This document shows, piece by piece, positions 26,987 through 35,446 of a stretch of 64,000 nt of DNA (positions within the stretch are counted from its first letter, which is position 1; the number at the start of each line of letters is the position of its first letter). Under the pieces are notes generated by a model. The model was not told the origin of the DNA and ran no database searches. It saw nothing but the letters and a program-made list of their open reading frames with translations. Both the position numbers and the translations under genes were made by a program. Origin of the DNA: Herbidospora sakaeratensis (GTDB taxonomy: Bacteria > Actinomycetota > Actinomycetes > Streptosporangiales > Streptosporangiaceae); the NCBI RefSeq assembly GCF_001570525.1, contig NZ_BBXC01000009.1:426363-490362 (forward strand), written 5' to 3'.

Positions 26987-29472
26987 CTGGCCGCGAGCGA
27001 TCCGACGATCGAGGCGTTGGCCGCGCGGCGGGCGGGCAGCACCGCCGCGAGCACCCCGGCCAGCGCCGACAGGACCAGGTAGAGCAATACCTGCCCGACC
27101 GGCACGACGAACACGGTGTCGTTCGGGATCGTCTGCAGCGCCGCCCATCCGAAGGCGACGCCGATGACGACGCCGACCAGCGCCCCGACCAGGCCCAGCA
27201 CCAGCGCCTCGATCGAGAGCATGCCGCGCAGTTGCGGCCGGGTCAGGCCGAGGGCGCGCAGCAGCGCCGACTCGCGGGTGCGTTCGTGCACCGACAACGA
27301 CAGGGTGTTGGCGATGCCGAGCAGCGAGATCAGGATCGCCAGCCCGAGCAGCGCGGCGAAGATCGTGAACATCATGTCGAAGGCGTCGTCGAACTCGCCG
27401 CGCACGTCGGCCGCGCTGACCAGCTGCGCGGTCGGGTAAGCGGTCAGCGCCGCCTCGACGGCCCGCCGGGAGACGTCGGCGGCGGTGCCGTCCTTGACCT
27501 TGACGTAGACGCGGACCGGGCCGATGGCGCCGAAGTACTTGTCGAAGTCGGCCGCCGGGACCGTGTAGGGCATGGTCCCGTTCAGGCTGTCCTGCCCGAG
27601 GAGGGCGGCCACCTTCACCTCGACCTTCCCGGCCTTGGTGGTGGTGAGGGGAACGTCGTCGCCCACCTTCGCGCCCAGATTCTTGGCCTGGGTCTCCGAC
27701 AACGCCACGGTGCCGGTGGTCAGCGCGGCCAGGGAGCCCGAGACGACCTCCGGCCGGAACACGGCGCGGTCGGGCAGGCTGGCGATCTCGCCGGTGTCGT
27801 CCTGCCGCATCTCGGCGACCAGCCCGACCTCGGGCAGCGCGCGCAGCGTGGCGGGCACCTCGGCGGGCACCAAGGGCATGCCGTCCTCGCGGCCGTACTG
27901 GGCGGTGATCATGAAGTCGACGGGGAACTGCTCGTCGAGGCTGCTGACGACCGTCTCCCGGGTGCTGGCGGTGATCACCGAGATGAGGGTCATCAGGGTG
28001 ACGCCGATGGTCAGCGCGACGGTCGTGGTGGCGGCCCGCTTCGGGTTGCGGCGGGAGTTGTCGACGGCCAGCCGTCCCGGCACGCCGAAGACCTTGCGCG
28101 GCACCCACCCGGCGAACGCGCCCAGCGGGCTCATCAGCACCGGCCCGATCACGATCACACCGAGGAAGAACACCGCGCCGCCGCCCATCGCGACCAGCAG
28201 CCCGGTGTTGCCGTCGAGCACCCAGATCGCCACGGCGGTGAGCGCGAGCCCGCCCGCCAGCAGCAGCCCGGCGCCGATCGAGCGGGCCAGCCCGGCGCGG
28301 AACGTCTGCTCCTCGACCTGGCTGCGCAGCGCCGCGATCGGCGCCACCCGGGTCGCCCCGCGGGCCGGCAGCACCGCCGCGACCACGGTCACCAGCAGCC
28401 CGACGACCAGCCCGAGCACGATCGTGCGCGGCGTCAGCGCGACGCTCGCCCCGGTCGGGACGGGCGCGTCGAAGCGGCCCAGCGCGGCGAGGCCCAGCGC
28501 CCCCAGCCCGAGCCCGACCAGCAGCCCCAGCACCGACGACACCAGCCCGACGACCGCCGACTCCAGCAGGATCGACCGGAACACCTGCCCTCGCGTCGCC
28601 CCGATGCAGCGCAGCAGCGCCATCTCCCGGGTCCGCTGCGCGACCAGGATGTTGAACGTGTTGTAGATGACCAGCGCCGCCACGAACATGGCCACACACC
28701 CGAACAGCAGCAGCACGAGCACCAGGTAGTCGAGCTCCACGTTGCTGTCGAGGGCCAGCTTCCTGGCCAGCTCCTCCCCGGTCTTGATCGTGTACGTCTG
28801 CCCGAGCGCCTCCGAGACGGTCTTCTTGAGCGTCTCGGGGGAGACCCCGGCCGAGGCGGCCAGGTCGATCTCGCGGTAGCCCTTCGCGCCGGTCATCTCC
28901 AGCGCGGTGGCGGTGTCGAACCCGACCGCGCCGGTGTAGGCGAGGTTCTGGTCGACGCCCACGTCGATGAGGCCGACCAGGGTGAACTGGCGGCGCTTCT
29001 CGGCCAGGTCGAGCACGGTGATGGTGTCGCCGACCGCGAACTGCCGCGTGCGCGCGGTGTTCTCGTCGAGCACCGCCTCGCCGGGGCCGCCCGGGGCCGT
29101 GCCGGCGACGTAGCTGGTCCGGTCGAGCGGCCCGGCGGCGACGGAGATCCCGCTGGTCGCGGTGCTGCCGGCGGCCCGGCCCGACTTGTCGAGCAGCGGC
29201 GCGGTGCCGCGTACGAGCCCCTGCGCGCCGGACACCCCGGGCAGGGCGGTGAGCTCGTCCAGCACCTTCGCCGGGATGAGCTCGTCCTTCGGGGTGACGG
29301 CGACCGCGACCTTGGCGGCGTCGGCCGTGAAGAGCTGGCGGAAACCCTGCTCGATGGTGTCGGTCAGCACGAACGTGCCCGCGATGAAGCCGACGCCGAG
29401 GGTGATGGCCAGCGAGGTGAGCAGCAGCCGGAGCCGGTGTGCCACCAGCCCGGCCAGCGTGGTGCGCAGCAC
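26983..29472 (-). CDS. ABC transporter permease, MacB/FtsX type
   Basis: An 829-residue membrane protein with two FtsX cores and two extracytoplasmic domains (about 45-240 and 480-660). It opens with an N-terminal TM ([31 protein letters not shown]). Segments [36 protein letters not shown] and [38 protein letters not shown] are the two FtsX coupling regions. With the ATPase gene three bases upstream it forms a transporter for lipids, peptides or antibiotics, controlled by the two-component system upstream. Confidence 0.93.
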   Translation of the reverse strand: MLRTTLAGLVAHRLRLLLTSLAITLGVGFIAGTFVLTDTIEQGFRQLFTADAAKVAVAVTPKDELIPAKVLDELTALPGVSGAQGLVRGTAPLLDKSGRAAGSTATSGISVAAGPLDRTSYVAGTAPGGPGEAVLDENTARTRQFAVGDTITVLDLAEKRRQFTLVGLIDVGVDQNLAYTGAVGFDTATALEMTGAKGYREIDLAASAGVSPETLKKTVSEALGQTYTIKTGEELARKLALDSNVELDYLVLVLLLFGCVAMFVAALVIYNTFNILVAQRTREMALLRCIGATRGQVFRSILLESAVVGLVSSVLGLLVGLGLGALGLAALGRFDAPVPTGASVALTPRTIVLGLVVGLLVTVVAAVLPARGATRVAPIAALRSQVEEQTFRAGLARSIGAGLLLAGGLALTAVAIWVLDGNTGLLVAMGGGAVFFLGVIVIGPVLMSPLGAFAGWVPRKVFGVPGRLAVDNSRRNPKRAATTTVALTIGVTLMTLISVITASTRETVVSSLDEQFPVDFMITAQYGREDGMPLVPAEVPATLRALPEVGLVAEMRQDDTGEIASLPDRAVFRPEVVSGSLAALTTGTVALSETQAKNLGAKVGDDVPLTTTKAGKVEVKVAALLGQDSLNGTMPYTVPAADFDKYFGAIGPVRVYVKVKDGTAADVSRRAVEAALTAYPTAQLVSAADVRGEFDDAFDMMFTIFAALLGLAILISLLGIANTLSLSVHERTRESALLRALGLTRPQLRGMLSIEALVLGLVGALVGVVIGVAFGWAALQTIPNDTVFVVPVGQVLLYLVLSALAGVLAAVLPARRAANASIVGSLAAS

Positions 29473-29475
29473 GGC

Positions 29476-30219
29476 TCAGGCCTCCAGCTTCAGCAGCATG
29501 TCGTGCACGCTCTGCGGGGTCGGCTGGGTCACTTCGCTGACCAGCAGCCCGTCGCGGAGGAACACCACGCGGTCGGCGTAGGAGGCGGCGACCGGGTCGT
29601 GGGTGACCATCACGATGGTCTGGCCGAGTTCGCGTACCGACCGCCGCAGGAACGCCAGGACCTCGGCCCCGCTGCGGGAGTCGAGGTTGCCGGTGGGTTC
29701 GTCGGCGAAGATCACCTGGGGCTTGCTGATGAGGGCGCGGGCCACCGCCACCCGCTGCTGCTGGCCGCCCGAGAGCTGGCTCGGCTTGTGGGACAGGCGG
29801 TCGCGCAGCCCCACGGTCTCGACCACGCGGTCCATCAGGACCTGGTCGGCCTGCCGTCCGGCGATCTCCAGCGGCAGGCGGATGTTCTGCTCCGCGGTCA
29901 GGGTGGGCAGCAGGTTGAACGCCTGGAACACGAACCCGATGCGCTCGCGGCGCAGCAGCGTGAGCTGCTTGTCGGACAGGGTCGTGATGTCGGCGTCGCC
30001 GATGTGCACGTGCCCCGAGCTGACCGTGTCGAGCCCGGCCAGGCAGTGCATCAGGGTGGACTTGCCCGACCCCGACGGCCCCATGATCGCCGTGAACGCC
30101 CCGGTGGCGAAGCTCACGTCGATGCCGCGCAACGCGTGGACGGCGGCGTCGCCCTGGCCGTATGTCTTGCTGAGCCCCCGTGCCACGACGGCGGCGCGGA
30201 CGTCGGTAGTCATCGTCAT
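29476..30219 (-). CDS. ABC transporter ATP-binding protein (MacB/LolD type)
   Basis: A 247-residue cytosolic ATPase. Walker A GPSGSGKST, Q-loop FVFQAFNLLPTL, signature LSGGQQQRVAVARAL, Walker B VIFADEPTGNLD and the H-loop VTHDP are all intact. Possible starts are a TTG (30228), ATG 30219 and ATG 30213; I chose the first ATG. It is the partner of the FtsX permease. It lies downstream of the histidine kinase and response regulator, with a 92-base gap that may hold a promoter. Confidence 0.94.
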   Translation of the reverse strand: MTMTTDVRAAVVARGLSKTYGQGDAAVHALRGIDVSFATGAFTAIMGPSGSGKSTLMHCLAGLDTVSSGHVHIGDADITTLSDKQLTLLRRERIGFVFQAFNLLPTLTAEQNIRLPLEIAGRQADQVLMDRVVETVGLRDRLSHKPSQLSGGQQQRVAVARALISKPQVIFADEPTGNLDSRSGAEVLAFLRRSVRELGQTIVMVTHDPVAASYADRVVFLRDGLLVSEVTQPTPQSVHDMLLKLEA

Positions 30220-30311
30220 GGTCAGCAACGCTATTGACGCGCGCGTGACCTTTCTTCGGTCGCCCGGAGGGCTTTCGGCTGGTTCTCCGGTCGCCCCGGG
30301 GACCGGTGTCG

Positions 30312-30989
30312 CTACCGGGGAGGTAGCCGGGGGTCAGACTTTCGGCCGACCATGCCGGTCTCGTACGCGTAGACCACCACCTGCGCCCGGTCGCGCAGCT
30401 CCAGCTTGGCCAGGATCCGGCCCAGGTGGGTCTTCACGGTGGCCTCGGCGAGGGTGAGCCGGGTCGCGATCTCGGCGTTGGACAGCCCCCGCGCCACGTG
30501 GACGAGCACCTCGCGCTCGCGCGCGGTCAGGCTGTCGGGTTCGGGGGCGGTGGGCGCCTCGGGCAGGTAGGCGGAGACGAGGTCGAGCAGCCGCCGCGTG
30601 GTCGAGGGGGCCACCACGGCGTCGCCGTCGTGCACCGACCTGATGGCGCTCAGCAGGTCGGCCGGGGGCACGTCTTTCAGCAGGAAGCCCGACGCGCCGG
30701 ACCTGATCGCCGCGAAGGCGTACTCGTCGAGGTCGAACGTGGTGAGGATGAGCACCTTGGGCGGGCTGGGCAGCGAGGTGATCAGCCGGGTGGCCTCGAC
30801 CCCGTCCATGCGCGGCATCCGGACGTCCATCAGCACGACGTCGGCGGTCAGGCCGCCCTTGACCAGCTCGACGGCGGCGGCCCCGTCGGCGGCCTCGCCG
30901 GCCACCTCGATGTCGGGCTGCGCGCCCAGGACCATGCGGAAACCGGCCCTGACCAGTTCCTGGTCGTCGACCAGGATGACCCGGATCAT
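30312..30989 (-). CDS. NarL/LuxR family response regulator
   Basis: A 225-residue two-component regulator. The receiver phosphorylation site is Asp55 (DVVLMDVRMPRMDG), with the acidic pocket VDDQ at 8-11 and the switch Lys in LLKDV. The C-terminal HTH is LTAREREVLVHVARGLSNAEIATRLTLAEATVKTHLGRIL. It overlaps the kinase gene by four bases (coupled). It probably controls the downstream ABC transporter. Confidence 0.95.
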   Translation of the reverse strand: MIRVILVDDQELVRAGFRMVLGAQPDIEVAGEAADGAAAVELVKGGLTADVVLMDVRMPRMDGVEATRLITSLPSPPKVLILTTFDLDEYAFAAIRSGASGFLLKDVPPADLLSAIRSVHDGDAVVAPSTTRRLLDLVSAYLPEAPTAPEPDSLTAREREVLVHVARGLSNAEIATRLTLAEATVKTHLGRILAKLELRDRAQVVVYAYETGMVGRKSDPRLPPR

Positions 30990-32167
30990 CGCGGGCCCCC
31001 GGCCGGGATGCGCGCGACCACGAGGAAGCCGCCGCCGGGCTTGGGGGCGGCGTGCACGTCTCCGGCGTACATGGAGACCCGTTCGCGCATGCCGATGAGG
31101 CCGTGGCCGCCCTCGCCCGTGGCCGAGGCGGCGCCCCGGCCGTCGTCGGCGATGCGCAGCAGCACGTCGCGGGGGCCGTAGACGACCTGGACCGTGGCGC
31201 TCACCCCGGGCCCGCCGTGTTTGAGGGTGTTGGTCAGCGCCTCCTGGACGATCCGGTAGATCACCAGCTGTAGTCCTTCCGCGAGATGGTCGGGTGTGCC
31301 GTCCACCCGGATGTCCACCGGCAGCCCGGACGCGCGCACCTGGCGTACGAGGTCGTCGAGCTGGCCGAGCCCCGGCTGGGGCGCGTACTCCTCCGACTGC
31401 GCCTCGTCGTCGCGCAGCACCCCGACCAGCCGCCGCATCTCGGCCAGCGCCTGCCGCCCGGTCGCCGAGATCGCCTCGACCGCCCGTTTGGCCTGGTCGG
31501 GGTCGCTGTCGATGGCGAACCCGGCCCCGTCGGCCTGGACGACGATGACGCTGACGTTGTGGGCGACGACGTCGTGCAGCTCCCGCGCGATCCGGGCGCG
31601 CTCGGCGGCCGTGGCGATGAGCGCCTGCTGGTCGCGTTCCTTCTCGGCCCGTTCGGCGCGGTCGACCAGGTTGGCCACGAAGCGCCGGCGCATGTTGACG
31701 TAGATGCCGCCGATCCAGATGGCGATGACGAACACGGACGCGCTGACGAAGAGCTCAAGGTCGAGCTCGCCCCACGACTGCAGCACCATCGCGGTCCCGA
31801 CCTCGGCGATGAGGCCGGCGCAGATCGCCCACGGCAGCGCACACGACGCGGCGACCGTGAACATGGCGATCAGCACGGCCTGGTTGGCCGGCAGGGCGCC
31901 GAGCCCGGTCACCCACTGCAGGAGGCTGACCGCCGAGATGAACGCCATGACGTGCAGCGGGAAGCGCCGCCGCCAGAACAGCGGCCCGACGAGCACCACC
32001 GAGAGCCCGAGCACCCCCCAGAGCCCGATGGCCCTGCCGCCGCCCATGTAGGAGCCGTTCGCGAACTCCGGGGCGCTCAGCAGGCAGTAGAACACCAGCG
32101 GCGACACCAGCAGCGCGTCTATCCACGCGGGGTGTCGCCGCCGAAGGGCGCGTAGCTTGCCGAGCAC
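30986..32167 (-). CDS. sensor histidine kinase (HisKA_3 family)
   Basis: A 393-residue membrane kinase. About five to six N-terminal membrane helices (residues 15-160), a dimerisation helix with the phosphoacceptor His198 in RIARELHDVVAHNVSV, then an HATPase_c domain ending with DDGRGAAS and GHGLIGMRERV. No large external sensor domain, so the signal is probably sensed within the membrane, as in kinases that control envelope ABC transporters. GTG start. First gene of a four-gene run on this strand. Confidence 0.94.
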   Translation of the reverse strand: MLGKLRALRRRHPAWIDALLVSPLVFYCLLSAPEFANGSYMGGGRAIGLWGVLGLSVVLVGPLFWRRRFPLHVMAFISAVSLLQWVTGLGALPANQAVLIAMFTVAASCALPWAICAGLIAEVGTAMVLQSWGELDLELFVSASVFVIAIWIGGIYVNMRRRFVANLVDRAERAEKERDQQALIATAAERARIARELHDVVAHNVSVIVVQADGAGFAIDSDPDQAKRAVEAISATGRQALAEMRRLVGVLRDDEAQSEEYAPQPGLGQLDDLVRQVRASGLPVDIRVDGTPDHLAEGLQLVIYRIVQEALTNTLKHGGPGVSATVQVVYGPRDVLLRIADDGRGAASATGEGGHGLIGMRERVSMYAGDVHAAPKPGGGFLVVARIPAGGPR

Positions 32168-32337
32168 GCCTCAAGAGTACGTATGCGCAGTTCCCGGCAC
32201 GGTCCGCCTAGCGGCGGATTCGGCCCTACGACCCAGGTCGCAGACCGGACGGTGCTTACGCGCCTCTTACGGCCGATAAGGCAGTATCAATCCCGGGAGC
32301 TGCATCCTTGGGGTGTTAAAGGGAGAAAAGATTCGCG

Positions 32338-32943
32338 ATGACGGATCACGACGCCGGGTTGCGCGGCACTGAGGACACGAACACCGCGCCGCGCGACCCG
32401 GCCGACTCTCCGACCAGGGAGATCCCGGCCGTGACGCCTCCGGCCACCGGCGCCTTCGCCTCTCATGGCACCGACTCCGTCGTCCCCGACCCGGCCCGCG
32501 CGGGCGCTTTCGGCGCGCCCCCGCACGTCGCCGAACCTGCCGGCCCGGATCCGGTCCCGGCCGCCGCCGCTTCACCCGGCACGGGCGCCTTCGCCTCGCC
32601 CCCGCCGCCCCGTTATCGCTTCGGCGGCTCCGCCGCCGCGAAGAAGGCGCCCGCCGGATACGCCTTCGGACCCGGCGGGGCCGGCTGGGACGCCCCCGGG
32701 TGGCGTACCGTCTCCGCTTCCGAACCGGCCCCCCGCCGCCGGTTCGGCGTGTTCGCCCTGCTGGCCGCGGGCCTGGTGGGCGTCGTCATCGGCGCCCTCC
32801 TGGTGGTCGCGGTCGATCCGCCGTGGCGCGACGAGCGGCCCAGGTTCGGGGTGGTCGTCGACCAGCCCGGCCCGCGGCAGAACGTCCCCCGGTTCTGCGA
32901 GCGGACCGACACCGGTTTCCGCTGCGAGTTCCCCCGCTCGTAA
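32338..32943 (+). CDS. single-pass membrane protein with Pro/Ala-rich tail
   Basis: A 201-residue protein with a long low-complexity cytosolic N-terminus (1-135) rich in Pro, Ala and Gly that contains the repeated ATGAFAS/GTGAFAS motif. One helix follows (about 138-160, FALLAAGLVGVVIGALLVVAV) and a short outer tail with two cysteines (RFCERTDTGFRCEF). No family recognised. ATG at 32338 after a GGGAG site. It points away from the kinase gene and towards the FMN reductase gene. Confidence 0.75.
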   Translation: MTDHDAGLRGTEDTNTAPRDPADSPTREIPAVTPPATGAFASHGTDSVVPDPARAGAFGAPPHVAEPAGPDPVPAAAASPGTGAFASPPPPRYRFGGSAAAKKAPAGYAFGPGGAGWDAPGWRTVSASEPAPRRRFGVFALLAAGLVGVVIGALLVVAVDPPWRDERPRFGVVVDQPGPRQNVPRFCERTDTGFRCEFPRS

Positions 32944-32948
32944 GGCGC

Positions 32949-33524
32949 TCAGGCGGCCACGCCCGCGCGCACCTGACGCAGCGCGCCCGCCCACGACTCG
33001 AGCTGGTCGAACAGGGTGTCGGCCGAGGCGTCGTGGATCTGCGACGGCTGGAAGCGGGTGAAGTTCTCGAAGTCGTGGAACAGCGAGAACGACACCTGCT
33101 GCCGCACGTGGGCGACCTGGAGCTCGCTGAGCATCGCGCGCAGGTGCTCGATGGCGCGGGCGCCGCCGAGGGAGCCGTAGGAGACGAAGCCGGCGGCCTT
33201 GTTGTTCCACTCCTTGTAGAGGTAGTCGATGGCGTTCTTGAGCACGCCCGAGGTCGAGTGGTTGTACTCGGGGGTGACGAAGACGAAGCCGTCGTAGGCG
33301 TCGATGGTGGCCGCCCACGCCTTGGTGTGGTCGCCGCCGTAGTTGCCGAAGCTGGGCGGGTAGGCCTCGTCGAGGTGGGGGAGCGGGTGGTCGGCCAGGT
33401 CGACGAGCTCGTAGTCGGCGCCGGTGCGCTCCTTGGCGCGCGTCATGACCCAGTCGGCCACGGCCTTGCCGTTGCGGCCGGGGCGGGTGCTGCCGAGGAT
33501 CACGGCGATCTTCAGCTTGCTCAT
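32949..33524 (-). CDS. NADPH-dependent FMN reductase (flavodoxin-like)
   Basis: A 191-residue cytosolic flavoprotein. The FMN phosphate loop is at the start (KIAVILGSTRPGRNGKAVADW), with FVTPEYNHSTSGVLKNAIDYL and GSLGGARAIEHLR as further family motifs. It reduces FMN, quinones or azo/nitro compounds. It is divergent from a MarR gene whose putative operator lies between them, suggesting induction by a redox-active or aromatic compound. Confidence 0.93.
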   Translation of the reverse strand: MSKLKIAVILGSTRPGRNGKAVADWVMTRAKERTGADYELVDLADHPLPHLDEAYPPSFGNYGGDHTKAWAATIDAYDGFVFVTPEYNHSTSGVLKNAIDYLYKEWNNKAAGFVSYGSLGGARAIEHLRAMLSELQVAHVRQQVSFSLFHDFENFTRFQPSQIHDASADTLFDQLESWAGALRQVRAGVAA

Positions 33525-33541
33525 CTCGTACTCCTCATAAG

Positions 33542-33595
33542 TTGAAGATTCAACGAGTGGAGACTAGACCCGAATGACATGAACGTTCAAGTCAT
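33542..33595. promoter_or_regulatory. candidate MarR operators
   Basis: Two palindromes occupy the region between the FMN reductase and MarR genes. TTGAA-GA-TTCAA is at 33542-33553. ATGACA-TGAACGTTCA-AGTCAT is at 33574-33595, with only one mismatched pair at the A/A position. The stronger one ends just before the MarR start, as expected for autorepression. Confidence 0.6.
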
Positions 33596-33611
33596 AGCCT
33601 AGACTGTGAGT

Positions 33612-34088
33612 ATGACCACATCAGACGAGGTGCGCTGGCTGAGCAGCGGCCAGCTGGCGGCCTGGCGGTCGTTCAGTCTCATGCTGGCCCGGTTGCCCGC
33701 CGCCCTGGAGCAGCAGCTCCAGCGAGACGGCGGGCTCAACTTCGTCGAATACCACGTGCTGGCCGGGCTCTCCGACGCCCCCGACCGGACCATGCGCATG
33801 AGCGGCCTGGCCGTGCTGGTCAACTCGGAGCTGTCGCGGCTGTCCCACCTGATGCGGCGGCTGGAGAAGCGCGGCCTCGTCAGGCGCGAGCCCGACCCGT
33901 GCGACGGGCGGTTCACCAACGCGATCCTGACCGACGAGGGCCACGCCCACCTCGTGAGGCTGGCTCCCGACCACGTCGCCACGGTGCGGAAGCTGGTGAT
34001 CGACGCCCTCGACGAGAGCCGGCTGGCCTCCCTGCGCGGGTGTTCCGAAGACATCCTCCGGGCCATCGACGTCTGCGACGCCGAGTAA
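33612..34088 (+). CDS. MarR family transcriptional regulator
   Basis: A 158-residue dimeric winged-helix regulator. It has the MarR core FVEYHVLAGLSDAPDRTMRMSGLAVLVNSELSRLSHLMRRLEKRGLVRREP, then DGRFTNAILTDEGHAHLVRLAP (wing and helix). A GTG at 33606 and the ATG at 33612 are both possible starts; no clear ribosome site favours either. Divergent from the FMN reductase gene with a palindrome between. Its stop codon lies inside a TetR operator of the next unit. Confidence 0.9.
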   Translation: MTTSDEVRWLSSGQLAAWRSFSLMLARLPAALEQQLQRDGGLNFVEYHVLAGLSDAPDRTMRMSGLAVLVNSELSRLSHLMRRLEKRGLVRREPDPCDGRFTNAILTDEGHAHLVRLAPDHVATVRKLVIDALDESRLASLRGCSEDILRAIDVCDAE

Positions 34089-34103
34089 ACCCATCTGTTT
34101 CCC
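34085..34103. promoter_or_regulatory. TetR operator upstream of the TetR gene
   Basis: GTAAACCCATCTGTTTCCC, a partly palindromic 19-base site. The same arrangement appears twice upstream of the convergent SDR gene (35384-35402 and 35409-35427). It overlaps the stop of the MarR gene and is 20 bases before the TetR start. Confidence 0.7.
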
Positions 34104-34122
34104 GCGCAGTAGACTGGTGGCC

Positions 34123-34695
34123 ATGGCAGAGACGATCCCCTCCGACGACGTACGCGACCGCGTCCTGACCAGCGCCCGGCGGCTGTTCAACGGCCGGGGC
34201 ATCAACGTGACCGGGGTCGACCTGCTGTCGGAGACGGCCGGGGTCTCCAAGCGCAGCCTCTACCAGCGCTTCCGCACCAAGGACGACCTGATCGAGGCCT
34301 ATCTGGCCGAGGAGATGGGCTGCGTCCTGGCCGACCTGCTGCCTCCGGCCGACGCCGGGTTGTCTCCGGCCGGGCGCATCATGGCGGTGTTCGAGACGGC
34401 CCGCCGGTTGTCGGAGGTCGACGACTATCCGGGGTGCCCGGTCCTCAACGCGGCGGCCGAGATCCGCGACCCGGCGCATCCGGTGCGGGTGGCCGCGGTG
34501 ACGTACAAGAAGCGCATGCAGGCCCACTTCGAGGCGGAGGCCGCGCTGGCCGGGGCCGCCGACCCCGGCCAGTTGGGCGAGCAGCTGATGATGTTGTTCG
34601 ACGGCGCGATGACCTACGCGTCGGTCCGCAAGGTGCCCATGCCCGCGAGCCTGCTGACCGCCGTGCGGACCCTGCTCGACGCTCAGCTCCCGTAG
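34123..34695 (+). CDS. TetR family regulator of an SDR gene
   Basis: A 190-residue repressor. HTH at residues 10-55 (LFNGRGINVTGVDLLSETAGVSKRSLYQRFRTKDDLIEAYL). The C-terminal ligand domain has a PGCPVLNAAAEIRD motif. ATG at 34123 chosen over a GTG two codons upstream. Its 3' end overlaps the convergent SDR gene by 13 bases, and matching operators lie upstream of both genes, so it most likely represses itself and the SDR. Confidence 0.9.
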   Translation: MAETIPSDDVRDRVLTSARRLFNGRGINVTGVDLLSETAGVSKRSLYQRFRTKDDLIEAYLAEEMGCVLADLLPPADAGLSPAGRIMAVFETARRLSEVDDYPGCPVLNAAAEIRDPAHPVRVAAVTYKKRMQAHFEAEAALAGAADPGQLGEQLMMLFDGAMTYASVRKVPMPASLLTAVRTLLDAQLP

Positions 34696-35372
34696 AGCGC
34701 GCTGGGGTCGAGCGACAGCGCCGACTTGACCTGCCGGGCCGTCCCGTCGACGAGCACCTCCATGGCGCCGCTCTCGATGCCGTCGAACGCCTCGCGGGCG
34801 ACCTCGGCCGGCGGCACCTTCCCGTCGGCGATGTGCGCGGCCATGTCGGTGTCGACGTAGCCGACGTGGAGGCTGGTCACGCCGACCTTGGGCGACAACT
34901 CCAGGCGCAGCCCGTTGGCCAGCATCCATGAGGCGGCCTTCGTGGCGGCGTAGGAGGAGGTGCCCGGGACGACGGCCCACGACAGCGCGGAGTTGACGAT
35001 CAGCAGGTGACCCTCCCGGGCGGTCAGGGTGGGCGCGAAGGCGCGGCTGACCTGCAACGGCCCGAAGTAGTTGACCTCCATCTCCCGGCGGATCGTCTCA
35101 AGGTCGTCGGTCACGATCGAGGTGCCGAGCGTGACGCCGGCGTTGTTGACGACGACGTCGACGTCGGTGAGCCGCTCCGCGAGCTCGGCGATCGCGGCGG
35201 CGTCGGTGATGTCGAGTTTGACGGGCACGGCGCCGGGCGTGGTGACGGTCTGCGGGTCGCGCGCGGCGGCGTAGACCTTGGCCGCCCCGCGCGCGAGCGC
35301 CTCTTCGACGAGGGACTTCCCGATGCCCCGGTTGGCACCGGTGACCAGCACGGTCGCGTCTTGGATCTTCAT
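34683..35372 (-). CDS. short-chain dehydrogenase/reductase
   Basis: A 229-residue NAD(P)-dependent oxidoreductase. Cofactor loop TGANRGIGKSLVE, NNAGVTLG, then the catalytic Ser in NSALSW and SYAATKAA with Tyr and Lys. The reaction is unknown. Its promoter region has two close copies of the TetR operator. It ends inside the 3' end of that TetR gene. Confidence 0.92.
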   Translation of the reverse strand: MKIQDATVLVTGANRGIGKSLVEEALARGAAKVYAAARDPQTVTTPGAVPVKLDITDAAAIAELAERLTDVDVVVNNAGVTLGTSIVTDDLETIRREMEVNYFGPLQVSRAFAPTLTAREGHLLIVNSALSWAVVPGTSSYAATKAASWMLANGLRLELSPKVGVTSLHVGYVDTDMAAHIADGKVPPAEVAREAFDGIESGAMEVLVDGTARQVKSALSLDPSALYGS

Positions 35373-35383
35373 GGGGAACCTCC

Positions 35384-35427
35384 GGTAAACAGACCTGTTT
35401 CCAGCAGCGTAAACCGATCTGTTTACC
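35384..35427. promoter_or_regulatory. two TetR operators upstream of the SDR gene
   Basis: GTAAACAGACCTGTTTCC at 35385-35402 and the better palindrome GTAAACCGATCTGTTTACC at 35409-35427, spaced 25 bases apart. The first overlaps the ribosome site of the SDR gene. The same motif precedes the TetR gene. Spacing close to two and a half helical turns could allow cooperative dimers. Confidence 0.75.
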
Positions 35428-35446
35428 GGGGGCAAATCGTGGCCGG

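Noticed and set aside
26758-30237. 1159-residue plus-strand open frame opposite the ABC transporter genes
   Set aside because: Arises from GC-rich third positions of the two transporter genes; product is His/Gly/Arg/Gln-rich without recognisable domains.
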